DNA of 64,000 nt from Eutreptiella sp. 'Long Island Sound 2002' (Eukaryota > Euglenozoa > Euglenophyceae > Eutreptiales > Eutreptiaceae). Positions 10,141 through 21,300 of the stretch are shown here, piece by piece. How positions within the stretch are numbered: position 1 is the stretch's first letter; the number at the start of each line of letters is the position of its first letter. Where the stretch lies: assembly GCA_964036045.1 (NCBI GenBank), contig OZ038381.1, positions 134,322,306-134,386,305 of the forward strand, read 5' to 3'. The translations under genes were made by a program, and so were the position numbers. A model generated the notes under the pieces. The model was given only the letters and a program-made list of their open reading frames with translations, searched no databases and was not told the DNA's origin.

Positions 10141-11182
10141 ATGTCCAGCCCAATTAGTGTACCCTCGTCCCCGGCGTCAGCCCTCTACTCCCTACCACTC
10201 CCCTACTCCAGCCCCTCGTTCCATGGAATGGGATGGGGGGACCTCCCAAAGCTCCCGGAGTTCGGCGACCACTGTGCATCTCCATGGGACTCCGGCTCTG
10301 AGAAGGGTCTGAGTGACCTAGCCTCGCCCTAGCCCCCAATGATGACCCCACCCCCCTCCCCCCCAACATGCGGCCCGATTTGTACACCACCCTCTGAGCT
10401 CCTCACTGGCTCCCCAAGCCCACCAGCACCCCAAATCCCATTGACTACATGTGAGGTGGCCTTGGCAGCCCTGCAGGACGCACTCACTTCCACTGCTATG
10501 CCCCCCCCACCCCCACCTCGACCCCCCAAATTGGTTCCCAAAGATCCCCCAACCCCGCCCAAACCCACAGTCCGTGGGGCGCTACAGTGCCAAGACACTG
10601 CAGCTGATCCGTGAGAACAACGGCCAACAGAGGTCGTATTTCATGGACGGGGTATTGAACCGCCGAGCCATGTATCGGTTTGCGGTTCAATACCCCAAGA
10701 AAAATCCGTTGCTAGTGTGGCAACAGGGAATGTGGATCCGCCGTTCGCATTTCCTCGGCAGGGATGAGGAGCACGCAGCCGTGGTCCTCGAAGCCATCCA
10801 TGCCGCCCCCAGACCCCCGCTGGAACCCAAGCCGCATCCCACCGTGGCGACCCCTGCCTCCCCCCGCAAAGGGTCAAATCACTCTGACCCAGCTCAGCAC
10901 GCACCGCAGCTCCTCCCTCCTCCCCGTGTCTGCCCCCCCACCGAAGCGTCCCCGCCTTCCCCCATTGGGCTCATTGCTGCCTCTGGCCCCCCTACCTGCT
11001 CCCCGGCCCCAGCGGCGGCCCCAATTCGGCTCGTAGCTGCCCCAACCCCCCCCTCTCGCTCTCGAGCGACAGCCGCGATCCTCCCAACAAGCCCGAAAGC
11101 CCCAGGTCCTTAGCCGGGCCAGCAACAAGCCCGGACGCACGCGCGACGGTCGAGCTTCGCCCTTTTTGGGGAACTCAGGTGA
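10141..11182 (+). pseudogene. Unknown Pro/Ser-rich protein with a central conserved-looking core
   Basis: The ATG at 10141 has a good context (ACCATGT). Its frame crosses TAG 10330 and reaches TGA 10612. A frame change in the C-rich stretch near 10530-10570 moves into the frame holding the best-looking core, YSAKTLQLIRENNGQQRSYF then AVQYPKKNPLLVWQQGMWIR (about 10583-10745), followed by a Pro-rich tail. That frame meets TAG 11111 and, if read through, a basic Gln/Arg-rich end before TGA near 11180. No family is recognised. The poly-C runs make indel errors likely. Confidence 0.35.
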
Positions 11183-14100
11183 AGCGGACTGGAAGAAGAT
11201 GGATGCAAACGGTGTTTTTCAACACCACATACCGGTTTTAAGGTTGTTGACTTTGTATTGGTACACCATTCGCAATTGCCCACATGGCCCTGGAACTGTT
11301 TGTAGGACCCTTATTTTTGGCCATACATGATTATGTGTGCATGGGCTTTGTTGCTTTGGCATGTTATACAGATCTGTTTAGGAGGGTCTCACTACAGTGT
11401 GCACGTAATGTACACACAATGCAAAAATATGGCCGAAAAGGAATGATACCCACCCATAAGCCACCAAGAAGAGACGGGAACCATCTTGAAGCATCTTCTG
11501 GAAATTCTTGCTGTGCTGAGACAATTCTGTGGAAATATCAAAAAAGTGCCACACCGTGCTGCATTGTGCGACAACACCCCCATGGGACCCTGCTCCCAGG
11601 TGCATGCACATAGTGCCTGCACATGGGTCAACCTTTCCAAGTGAGCCATGGTGCTGTGGACCTACTATTGTGGCTCTACCACCTCAAGTTTCCCTCCGGG
11701 CAAGGAAGTGCTGAGGGTCCCCTAAGTGCATGAGGTACACCCCCAGCTTGGTTGTGGCTCAAGCTGTAAGGATGAACAGTTGGGGCCACATTCCAACTGT
11801 TTGAGCCAGGGTCTCCCTTGCAGGCGTGCATCTTTGCAGAGGCCCGTGCAGGGGCTCTGCTCAGGCCCGATGATATGGTTTTTGAAATTACGTTCTTGAG
11901 ATGGGATATGAGGAAGAGAATCTATCCATATCTATCTAATTGCAGTATTTAGACAGCATCTAGATCTAGAGGCAGGCAGTACTGGAGGTTGTCTGTAGAG
12001 GTAGGTTGTACTTGGCAGGGAGCCATCGGCCCCAAGCAAACTTCCGCCACATTGCCCAACTAGTTCTGTCCAGAGAAACAAAACATGCAGCATGGTCCCC
12101 TAGGTGAGTTCCCATGATGCCTTTCAAGAATTTCACTGTTTGCAGTCTTGCTGGATGAAAACGCGAAATTACGAAACCTCCACACCTTCATCCCCATCAT
12201 CATTTTTGATACTGCGAGACCCCTAAAATGATCGACAAACGCTGGTACAACACTTCCGACCCTCTGGAGGTGGTTTTCATCCGATTTGACCCCTCCGAGG
12301 CCTGCAGGAGGGTTAAATGGGAGTGGCAAGGGCTTAGCTGATTTTAGGCCAAGGGGATGAAAAACCACAAATTTTCAAAGCGATTTTTTTTATGACATTG
12401 TGACCACTCAAAACCACTGAACAACAAATGTAAAGTTTGTATGGACCGTATTTCATGCTGCCTGGTGTGACCTTTCGGGTGCAAGGGGTGGGAGATGATG
12501 ATTGGACACCTAGTCACAATGGACAGCGATTTGAAGCCTTCTGTGCTTCAAGTTGTCTGTTAGGACGTGCGAAAGGCCAATTGTGGAGTGCCGTGCAGTG
12601 GTGTGGCATAAAATGAGGCCAATGCAAAGTTCAATCGAATAGGCCGGAGAGCTGCCCAAAGGACGGGTACATTTTGCAACAGCATGTTGTCAATCCATAC
12701 TGTTGCTCTATGCCTTGATTGTTTTTACTGGAGACTCCATGCTGTCATTTTGGGGCATGAACCTCGCACTCAGTGACCAATTATTGCCACAGCCTGTAAA
12801 CAAATCAAAGCACTTCTAAACAATATTTGCAACTCACTTGTATTTGTAGTTCTTCTTACTCGACAATTTGCATTGTAAACTCGAAACAGTACCACAGCTG
12901 TGTTCGCACACAGCAGCAAGTATGACACCTATACTGTGTGTGGCTGCAAATTCTTGACTGGGTTGGGGGTGCCTGGGGGGTGCCTGTCTGAGTGCGAAAA
13001 AGGAGTAAGGGGTCTCCACCTGAGGTTCATTAGCCACATTGCATCTGTGCTCACCTTCGTGGGATCCAGTGGCCACTTTGGTCAGTAGACTTGGGCACAG
13101 CAGCGCCACACCATGGGTTTTCAACAGAAGGCAAGACGATAGTACTGCCAGCACACCGGCAGCACCATCAAAAGTGAATGCGCGGGGATTTGGATGGAGA
13201 AGGGCATAATAACCACAGGCCCCTCGGCCACACCCCCTCCAGGAAGCTGCGAAAAGCAATAACCAGCACTTCAACCCTCAGATCCACGATTGCTCACTCA
13301 ATGTGTAGCCAGTGCCTGAAGTTGTCGGGGCTATTTGCACAGCGCGGAGAGAGAATCGATGCTTTGTGACAATTGGTACAGAATCCATTAGCAACGGACG
13401 CGTTCAGTTCAGGGCATCATGCAGTGACACATTTCACCGTCTGTTTATCACGACGGACTGGAGACACATTCTTGGTGCTCTGCGAAGTGTTTGCATCAAC
13501 TCCCTTCCTGTCTCTAACAATGCAAGTCCCTTTTGTCAGGTGCCTGTGATTGTTCTATTTAGGACGCAGCTCTTGCCATGAAGTGGTCTTTATGGCTATG
13601 GCTGCATGCTTCATTCGCACTGACCATCACAGTCACAAATGCTGAAGGTATGTCTCACCTGCTGCTTGTAACTGTGGAACCTTTGTATGTTTCTGAATTT
13701 CGGACAGCTTCGGGAATGACGTTGCGCTGTCCCTTAACATAGGGTGCAGGAGTGGTGATTGCCCACTTGACTCTGCGGTTTCTGGGGTTTGGTGCCACAA
13801 GTTGACAGTCATCTACTGGTAGAACTGTGTTTCATAAAGAGTGATGGGGGACCATCTCGTACCACCTGCGTCTAGTGCTGTGGGGAAGGGGGCCGTGTTC
13901 CATCTGGGCGGGTGGAGCACCGTGTTGTGTATCCGATGCCCAGCAGGTGTGGAGCAATCCTCCAGCTTGGCAGGGCTAATTGATGCCATTTATAGGCAGA
14001 AGATGAACCCTGCTTCCAGGGCCACTGCTACGGCTATATTCTGTAACAGTGATGTGGAGAAAACCTTTGCCAAGCAATAGACACATGTATTTCCAATTAT

Positions 14101-15440
14101 GAATGTACCAACACTGTGCAAGAACCATGTGTGCCCAAGGGTGGGGTATTTTGGGTACCAAGGAACAATTTGTGCTTAAATGAACAATATCCTATGTCCA
14201 TGTCCGCCAAAAAACTGCTTTGTAGCATGACAAATATTTCCGGATAGATCCGAATGTTTCCGACTATTGCTGAATGAAAAATGTCCGGCAATCCCGAATC
14301 AATGAGAAACCCTGGCCAGGGGCCATGCAGGACGTCTGTGAAGGACTGCATGCCACAAGCTAGCAAGTTACAGGACACCTGGTCATACAGCAACAGCTAT
14401 GTGGCGAAGGTTGGGCGCGCATTTGGTGCAGGATCTTACGAAGCAAATGGGGGCTGCTGACCACAGACTCTGCATGCCCAGGCGCAGAAGGCAAACTGCC
14501 ACTCCATCACATGTTGCACATGTCGCTACGATGACATATTGTATTGTTTGTGTGCATGCAGCCTGCCACCAACCCCTAACCAGGACTCAATACAGAGACC
14601 GAGCTGGTGGGCAAAGGAGCCTGCACACTGCATCACGGGGGGGGCGGCCGGGCCCAGTCCTTGTGTGCGACCCCCCCCCCCCTCCCCCCCCCCCGAGTTT
14701 TGAAAGATAGCGGTGCGGGGGCCATGGCACCAACGGCGCCAAATTTTTTGTCCCATGCTTGGTTGAAGGGGGTACTATGCCTTTGGTCCTTAAGACCCCT
14801 AAGACTTTCTTCCTGGCAAAGCCGAGAAATCGCTATTATCGCATACATACCTCTATACCCCCATGGCCCCAGACACACACACACACCCTAGAGGTATGCA
14901 TGTGGTAGTAGTGGGTCGCGCGCAGCCCCTCCCCCCGGCTGAGCTGCCAATACCCCCCCCCCCCGGCCCTCCCGCCGCCGCCGCCCCAACTGCCTCCCCC
15001 CCCCCCGGCAAGTTTTGACAGATAGCTGGGGGCCGGGTCGCATCCGGACCGATTGTAGTTGCCCCCCCGTGACACTGCATACAGTGCACCGCCGGATTTT
15101 GTAGTGACTCATTCATGATTCTGGTCAATTGATGATGTCGATCAAATGACAATGCGCACGTCAATAGAGGGCCCAATATGCGACCCTAAATTTATGTGAC
15201 TATGCGCGGCCGTTGCGTTTTTCGATCCCAAGACAAGCAACATTTTTGAATCCCTGTTGGTAGACTTCTCGAAAGGGTATGCAACTTGATTACTCTTATG
15301 GGGCACCCTTTTTTTTGGTAGCTTGTTTCTTGCGCTTTGGTTTACCAAATCCCTTGTCAGGGATGCATTGCTGACATCCTTCGTTTCCTTGCTTAGGCAG
15401 TTGTGAAATCTCCCTACAACGTCCCTGCCCCTCCCCCTGC
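11183..15440. other. Gene-poor stretch, no feature recognised
   Basis: Frames are short and show no domains. There is mixed-composition DNA to about 14640, then C/G runs near 14670-14695 and 14955-15007, and a (CA)n patch at 14873-14887. Introns or UTRs of flanking genes could lie here. I see no positive evidence. Confidence 0.5.
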
Positions 15441-15444
15441 CCCT

Positions 15445-15555
15445 TGCAACGTTGACAGTGCTGGACAACGGACAGGTGCAGGCGAAACGGACCGACAGTA
15501 CTGGGGGCTGGGGCATGAGCCTGAAGGTCCCGTGCTGCCAGAGTATGGCGGGTTA
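15445..15555 (+). CDS. Exon-like copy 1 of a Cys-ending GWGM domain
   Basis: The frame includes LTVLDNGQVQAKRTD and GGWGMSLKVPCCQSMAG, then TAG at about 15553. It is a shorter paralogue of the copy at 15735-16054. No ATG belongs to it, so it would be an internal exon or relic. Confidence 0.35.
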
Positions 15556-15734
15556 GCTGTGGAAGTGGGTGCCTAGGATGCCGCGACGGACTGAGGTGGG
15601 TCGTAGGAACAGCGCGCAGAGGATGGAGCCCTTCAGCACGTATGTAAATCATGCATGCCTTGCTTGTCCAAGCTGCCTGATTAGCCTGGGTGGCCATATA
15701 TATAAATTGCTCGTAGCCCGCCGGTTTGCCTCAG

Positions 15735-16054
15735 GTACCTGCGACATTGTTGGGGTGACCATTGGATCCTCCTCATCCAACACGAAGAGCGTCACTCCAC
15801 CAGAACCTGTTGTGTCGTGCACAACGCCCTGTGACAAAGATTGCTGGTTGAACGCTCAGGCATACCCGGACGAGTTCCAGCTGACCGTGCTGGACAACGG
15901 GCAGGTGCAGGCGAAACGTCTCGACACATCTTGGGGCTGGGGCATGGACCTGAAGGTCCCGTGCTGCAAGAGTATGGCCATCTTCAGGGTTGGCTGTGGA
16001 AGTGGGTGCATAGGATGCTGTGAGGGACTGAGGCGGGACGTAGGAATAGTCTGA
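15735..16054 (+). CDS. Exon-like copy 2 of a Cys-rich GWGM domain (secreted-type protein)
   Basis: A plausible splice acceptor (TTTGCCTCAG) ends near 15734. The frame then runs through a Ser-rich linker and a domain with CDKDCW, DEFQLTVLDNGQVQAKRLD, WGWGMDLKVPCC and further CC pairs, to TGA 16052. Even cysteine spacing and Ser/Thr linkers suggest an extracellular protein. The domain family is not identified. The near-copy at 15445 shows a local duplication. Confidence 0.4.
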
Positions 16055-16570
16055 AGAGGGTACACGCAAGGTCATCCCCTTCTATGTCCCTTGTAGTGCG
16101 ATGCAGGGCCCGAATTTGAGTGTTTAGAAAATCCTCTGCCAAAGACAAAGGGGACTGAGATGACCCGCTGCATTGTCAAACTATTATTTTTTTCCATCCA
16201 GAGTGATTGCTAGCGAGATGCAAAATCAACGTGTCAGTAAATAATCAATGCTCTCATTCCATGCAGCAGTATCGGACCACGACACCGTACTTGGCGAGAT
16301 GTGACTATGCGCGCCCGTTGGCTTTTTCGATCCCGAGGCAAGCAACATTTTTTGCTACTCGCCCCCCAGGGGGCCTGCCGGGCCTGGTCTTTGGCCCACG
16401 CCCCCCTGCCACGAAATTGCACAAGAAGAAATCACTAGCGGGGCCACAGAATTTTTTTGGTGCCCCTCCCCCCATCCCCCCCCCCAAAAAGCAATTGTTG
16501 TACCTCCTCATATGTCTCAAAATGATTGGATTGGCGTTCATGTTGGTGCTTTAGTCATGCCCCTCCCCCG
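16055..16570. other. Non-coding-looking spacer
   Basis: No frame with protein character is seen. The segment 16296-16350 resembles 15190-15245 (ATGCGCGCCCGTTG/ATGCGCGGCCGTTG followed by TTTTTCGATCCC), so this is part of the same duplication as the GWGM copies. Confidence 0.45.
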
Positions 16571-16574
16571 CCCC

Positions 16575-16740
16575 CCTCCATCAGGCCCCCAGAAGCCTGC
16601 TGTCTGGCAGGACCCATGACTTCAGGAAATGGGTAGCCGAACTCCGCACCGGCAGCTTCACAGTCCGCTTGGCTAGTGATGGTGAGCCCTGTCGGACAAT
16701 TGGTCCCGCCTGCCATCTTCGTATATCCGGTACCTGCAAG
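16575..16740 (-). CDS. Exon-like fragment, Cys motif CPTG...DCEAA
   Basis: The minus-strand frame contains GGTNCPTGLTITSQADCEAA and then GAEFGYPF. The C-P-x-G...C-x-A-A pattern recurs in secreted proteins of several algae as far as I remember, but I cannot verify that here. Exon borders are not resolved. Confidence 0.3.
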
Positions 16741-16929
16741 AATGCCCACATGTGTTGGACGTCCCAAGTGCCAAGTCCCACGTCTCGCATCCAACGCTCT
16801 AAGCTCCACGTCCGCCCCATGTCCCGCCCTGGATGTGCCAAATATCGTCGCTACGGTGATGCTAGACCACGGGAACGGACATGCTTGCGTGGACATTGTT
16901 GTGGCATTGACAAAATGGCTCTAATGGAA

Positions 16930-17250
16930 ATAGTCTCTTGCCATATCAAACAGCAAATTTTCTCGAGTTGTTGCCGAAACGGAGGCAATGGGGTCTCTCA
17001 GTAGCCAAAAATGGTCCAAAAATGGCCCTATTGGTTGAAATTGCCGAAAATTCAAATAAAGTTGCACAGTTTTCATCATACCGTTTCAAAATCAAACCAG
17101 CGCTTTTCCATGTTGATTGCATTGCTATATCAAAGAGCAAATTTCCCCCAATTGATTCCCCAATGGAGGCAATGGGACATCTTGGTGGCCAAAAATGGGG
17201 TTGATAATGACCAATCTCAGCCGTTCTTGGCTGAAAATGGGCTCAAAAAC
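16930..17250. repeat. Dispersed ~190-bp repeat, first cluster
   Basis: Copies share ATATCAAANAGCAAATTT, GGAGGCAATGGGG and TTTCAAAATCAAACCA. Related copies lie at 18290-18770. Confidence 0.65.
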
Positions 17251-17280
17251 GGCTATTTTAGCACCTTTTTTGATTGCATC

Positions 17281-17680
17281 GCAAGTTGTAGTTTCGCCAC
17301 CAACAATAGAGGACAACCAAGGCAAGCAAGGCAAGCGTTTTTGATGCTCCATGGTACAACAAGGAGCCAAGAGAAGGAGGCTAGATGTTCAATGCACCAG
17401 GTTCCACAAGAGGAGGAGGACAAAACAACATAAGGCACGTCATTTTTGTACATGAGGGTGCACCTGAGTACAACAAGGAGTGAAGACAAGGAGAGTACAC
17501 CAGGAAATGGGTTTTGCATTGCAAGTTGTAGTTTGGCCACCACCGGTAGAGGACAACCAAGGCAAGCAAGGCAAGTGTTTTTGGTGCACCATAGCACAAC
17601 AAGGAGCCAAGAGAAGGAGGGTAGACGTTCAATGCGCTGCCTTGCACAGAGGGAGGTTGACAAGACAACATAGGCACTTT
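17281..17680. repeat. Two-copy tandem repeat, 240-bp period
   Basis: GCAAGTTGTAGTTT recurs near 17283 and 17523. Both copies carry GGACAACCAAGGCAAGCAAG and an ACAACAAGGAGCCAAGAG segment. Confidence 0.75.
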
Positions 17681-18202
17681 TGTACATGGCCATTCAAAAT
17701 ACGACAAGGATAAATGCACAAAATGTACAAAACAATACATATCTTTAAAAGACTATCTTCATTTTTCTGCAAGCAACAACAAGCAACAAGCCCCAGACAA
17801 ATTATTAAGAATTCAGGATGGAAGCTGTTGTGCCCAAATGGTGTTGCTAAAAGGGGCCATTGATTTTCCACAACGGATGGGGCATAAAATTAATGCAAGT
17901 GAGCGACCGAGGAGCTTTTTTTCAACCTGTGACTCTATATTAGAGCTGTCTTAGTGGTGACAACTGGCCATTTTGGGACGTGTTTCAAGTAGTGAATTCA
18001 GGACAGAAACTGCTGTGTCAAGCCGTTGCTCCAAATGGAGCCATGTTTTTTCAACATTGAATGGGGCATAAATGGAATGCAACGGAGCCAGTGAGGGGCC
18101 ATGTTCCAAGAAGAGGAAGAGGGAGGATAGGAGGACTAGACACGGTGTCCATGGCTAGTTACAGTCCTCCTAACAAAACTAATAAATCAGCTGCAACCAG
18201 CA

Positions 18203-18249
18203 AGCAGCAGCAACAACAACAACAACAACAACAAGCAAGCAAGCAAGCC
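18203..18249. repeat. (CAG/CAA)n and (CAAG)n microsatellite
   Basis: A CAGCAGCAACAACAA run is followed by AGCAAGCAAGCAAG. Confidence 0.85.
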
Positions 18250-18289
18250 CCAGGTAGAATTCTAGATTTTTCGTCATTTTGTTTCAAAA

Positions 18290-18770
18290 TCAAACCACTG
18301 TTTTTCCATATTGATTGCTATATCAAAGAGCAACTTATTCTCAATTTGTTTTCAAACGGAGGCAACGGGGTCTCATGGGGGCCAAAATTGGCCAAAAATG
18401 GCCATTTTCAACAGCTCTCAGCTGAAAATCGTGCAAAGTCAATTGAAGGTTCAGGGTTTTCGCCATACTGTTTCAAAATCAAACGAGTGTTTTCCCATAT
18501 TGATTGCCATATCAAAGAGCAAAATTTCCCCCATTGCTTCTGCAAGCGGAGGCAATCCGGTCTCTCGGCGGCCAAAAAAGGAGCCAAAAAGGGCCATTTC
18601 CAACAGTTCTTGGCTGTAAATACTGAAAATTCATTTAAGAGCTTTAGGTTTTTCGTGATACTGTTTCAAAATCAAACCAATGTTTTTCCATATGAATTGC
18701 CATGTCAAAGAGCAAATCTTCCTCAATTTTTACCTCAAAGAGAGGCAATGTGTTGCTTGTGTGAAATCAA
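18290..18770. repeat. Dispersed ~190-bp repeat, second cluster
   Basis: Three diverged copies of the 16930-17250 repeat begin near 18320, 18505 and 18700. The long open frame across them follows from the repeat and has no protein-like features. Confidence 0.65.
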
Positions 18771-18984
18771 GGTTTCCTCACCCTAGATAGCTCCCAAACT
18801 GGCCGTGTATGGCTGAAGCCCCAGCTGCAAGCCCAGAGATTGCACTGACTCAGGAGTAGCCGGTGGCTGGCCAGATAATCATTCTACCCAATATTTCAGA
18901 AAAGGGACGCAAAGGGATCTGAACATCATCTGTCCCTCCCTGCCCGTTTGTTCCGTTGTGGTCCCTCCATTCTCGTTCGCTCAG

Positions 18985-19972
18985 ATATCGCTGGCAATGA
19001 CAGTGTCACCACAAACACGACAACCTCCAGTGGTGATGAGAACTTCACTGTCTTGTTTATCGACAACACCACCACATCCAGTGGCGATGAGAATTTCAGT
19101 GCCTGGTTCGTACACAACACCACGACCTCCAGTGGCAATGAGAATTTCAGTGCCTGGTTTATACACAACACCACGACCTCCAGTGGCAATGGGAATTTCA
19201 GTGCCTGGTTCGCACACAACACCACGACCTCCAGTGGCAATGAGAGTTTCAGTGCCTGGTTCGTACACAACACCACGGCCTCCAGTGGCAATGAGAATTT
19301 CAGTGCCTGGTTCGTACACAACACCTCGACATCCAGTGGCAATGAGAATTTCAGTGCCTGGTTCATACACAACACCTCGACATCGAGTGGCAATGAGAAT
19401 TTCAGTGCCTGGTTCGTACACAACACCTCGACATCCAGTGGCAATGAGAATTTCAGTGCCTGGTTCATACACAACACCTCGACATCGAGTGGCAATGAGA
19501 ATTTCAGTGCCTGGTTCGTACACAACACCTCGACCTCCAGTGGCAACAGTAATTTCAGTGCCTGGTTCGTACACAACACCTCGACATCGAGTGGCAATGG
19601 CAATTTCAGTGCCTGGTTCGCACACAACACCACGACCTCCAGTGGCAATGGCAATTTCAGTGCCTGGTTCGTACACAACACCACGACCTCCAGTGGCAAT
19701 GAGAATTTCAGTGCCTGGTTCGTACACAACACCTCGACCTCCAGTGGCAATGAGAATTTCAGTGCCTGGTTCGTACACAACACCTCGACATCGAGTGGCA
19801 ATGGGAATTTCAGTGCCTGGTTCGTAAACAACACCACGACCTCCAGTGGCAATGGCAATTTCAGTGCCTGGTTCGTACACAACACCACGACCTCCAGTGG
19901 CAATGAGAATTTCAGTGCCTGGTTCGTGCACAACACCACGTCGTCGAGTGGTACCGAGAGTCAAGGCAATGC
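18985..19972 (+). CDS. Minisatellite exon of a sequon-rich repeat protein
   Basis: There are about 18 copies of a 51-bp unit encoding 17 residues of the type NTTTSSGNENFSAWFVH. A pyrimidine-rich acceptor-like sequence (CATTCTCGTTCGCTCAG) precedes it at 18969-18985, and AATGCAGGTAC gives a possible donor near 19974. Each unit has two N-glycosylation sequons (N-T-T/S and N-F-S/T), and these survive the unit-to-unit changes (E/G/S, V/I/A, T/S). This suggests an extracellular glycoprotein or wall repeat. The frame can be extended left to 18948 and right to 20156. Another plus frame and two minus frames are also open throughout because the period is 51. I prefer this frame for the sequons, the splice-like borders and the paralogous exon at 23510. 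Confidence 0.5.
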
Positions 19973-20924
19973 AGGTACACATTGTCCTCCGGCCGGCAAT
20001 GCATTGCAGGTTTCCATTCTGACATTTTTTTTAAGCTTCCATTACTCTTGCCAGTATTTCTGCCAATTTTCGGGTCAACTTCCAGTACCCAGGGCTGCAT
20101 GTTTTGCGGGACAACCACCAAAAGTGGGGGCTTGCTGGTGGATGATATGCCTGTAGAATTGGATTGGTGGTCCAATCCATTTCTTCAATACAATCCAAGA
20201 TTGAGGGGTGGAACACGCCACGGTGCACAGAGTTTGGTCTATTTTGAGTCCTTTTGGCCGGGTTTTTTGACATCTTGCAGAGTTAGTGCGTGAGACAAGA
20301 CGCCATCAACGAAGCGATAACCGGACTATACCAGATGGCATTTTGTTTCCTGTGGTATGGCCATCGAGGACCCTTTGGGGCCCTTTCTGAGCCAAGGAAG
20401 GCTGTTTTGGTCAGGTTGGTCTGTACAGCGCCCCTCTGTGCACAGAATGGGTTACCAGTAATATGTGCGTGTTCGTATGTGTACCTCCCCTTCCAAGGTA
20501 CGCTTAGGTGTGGTACATACACACAAGATACAGTACATATGTTCCTTGTGTAAATTGGACCCTCTTCTACATCAGGTCCATGTTTCTTGGGATTCAAATA
20601 TGCTTTTGCTTGGCTCTTCGTTTGTATGACTAACTACACACCCACATGCGTTGCAATTCAACACACTGTCACCGAAATCATTGGTCTTCACACTGAAAAG
20701 GTGCATTGTAAATTGTGCCATCCACTGTTTAGTGGACATGGTACGAAAACCTGCTCAAGGTTGCCTAGTCATGGGGAGGATCAACCTTGAGGCAGGAGCC
20801 CTTTCGAAGGGATGCCCAAATTTCTGCCCCTTTCACACTAGCCTTCTAACTTTGTGGCCATCCTGGAACGTGCTTCTTTCAAGCCCATTTGCAGGCTATG
20901 CCTGGTTCATGGTTTTGTACAGGA

Positions 20925-21300
20925 AGTCTTCAAGAAGCAGTGGTGATGGTAGTCCAATTGCCTTTCACTCTCGTACAATCCCATTTCCAAGTCCTCAGCG
21001 TGCCCTTTGACACAGCTGCGCAACTCAGCTATCGGCAGTCGGTGGCGAACGCCAGCGGCCTGTCCCTTGATGAAGTCAAAATCGGATCCATCACTGCCGT
21101 AGACGGTGGGATTGCTGTGGAAACCTTGATTCTCGTTGCAGCTGTGCCTCCCCGCCTCACCACCGAAAACTTAAATGCGAATCTCGTGGCCGTGGGGCTC
21201 CCACCAGCAATTATGCTCACCCCTCCAGCGGTAGCGATGGTTCCAATACTTACCAGTGTCACTGTAGGTGTGGTGTGCATGGCTGTCTGCACAGGTTTTG
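20925..21300 (+). CDS. Exon-like domain of an extracellular-type protein
   Basis: The frame includes HFQVLSVPFDTAAQLSYRQS, then VANASGLSLDEVKIGSITAV and ETLILVAAVPPRL. A residue pattern of FD-A-Q--YR-SVA---G-----V-I-SI-A is typical of small alpha/beta domains repeated in algal secreted proteins. The family name is uncertain. A possible donor (CTGTAGGTGTGG) lies near 21265. It may belong to the same multi-exon gene as the minisatellite exon upstream. Confidence 0.4.

Noticed and set aside
17011-18786. Genes in the ~190-bp repeat clusters
   Set aside because: The frames follow the repeat period and show Phe/Lys-rich, non-conserved products.
18926-19982. Minus-strand frames over the 51-bp minisatellite as the main gene
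   Set aside because: The period is divisible by three, so several frames stay open together. The plus frame has sequons and splice-like borders. The antisense option is kept only as a caveat.
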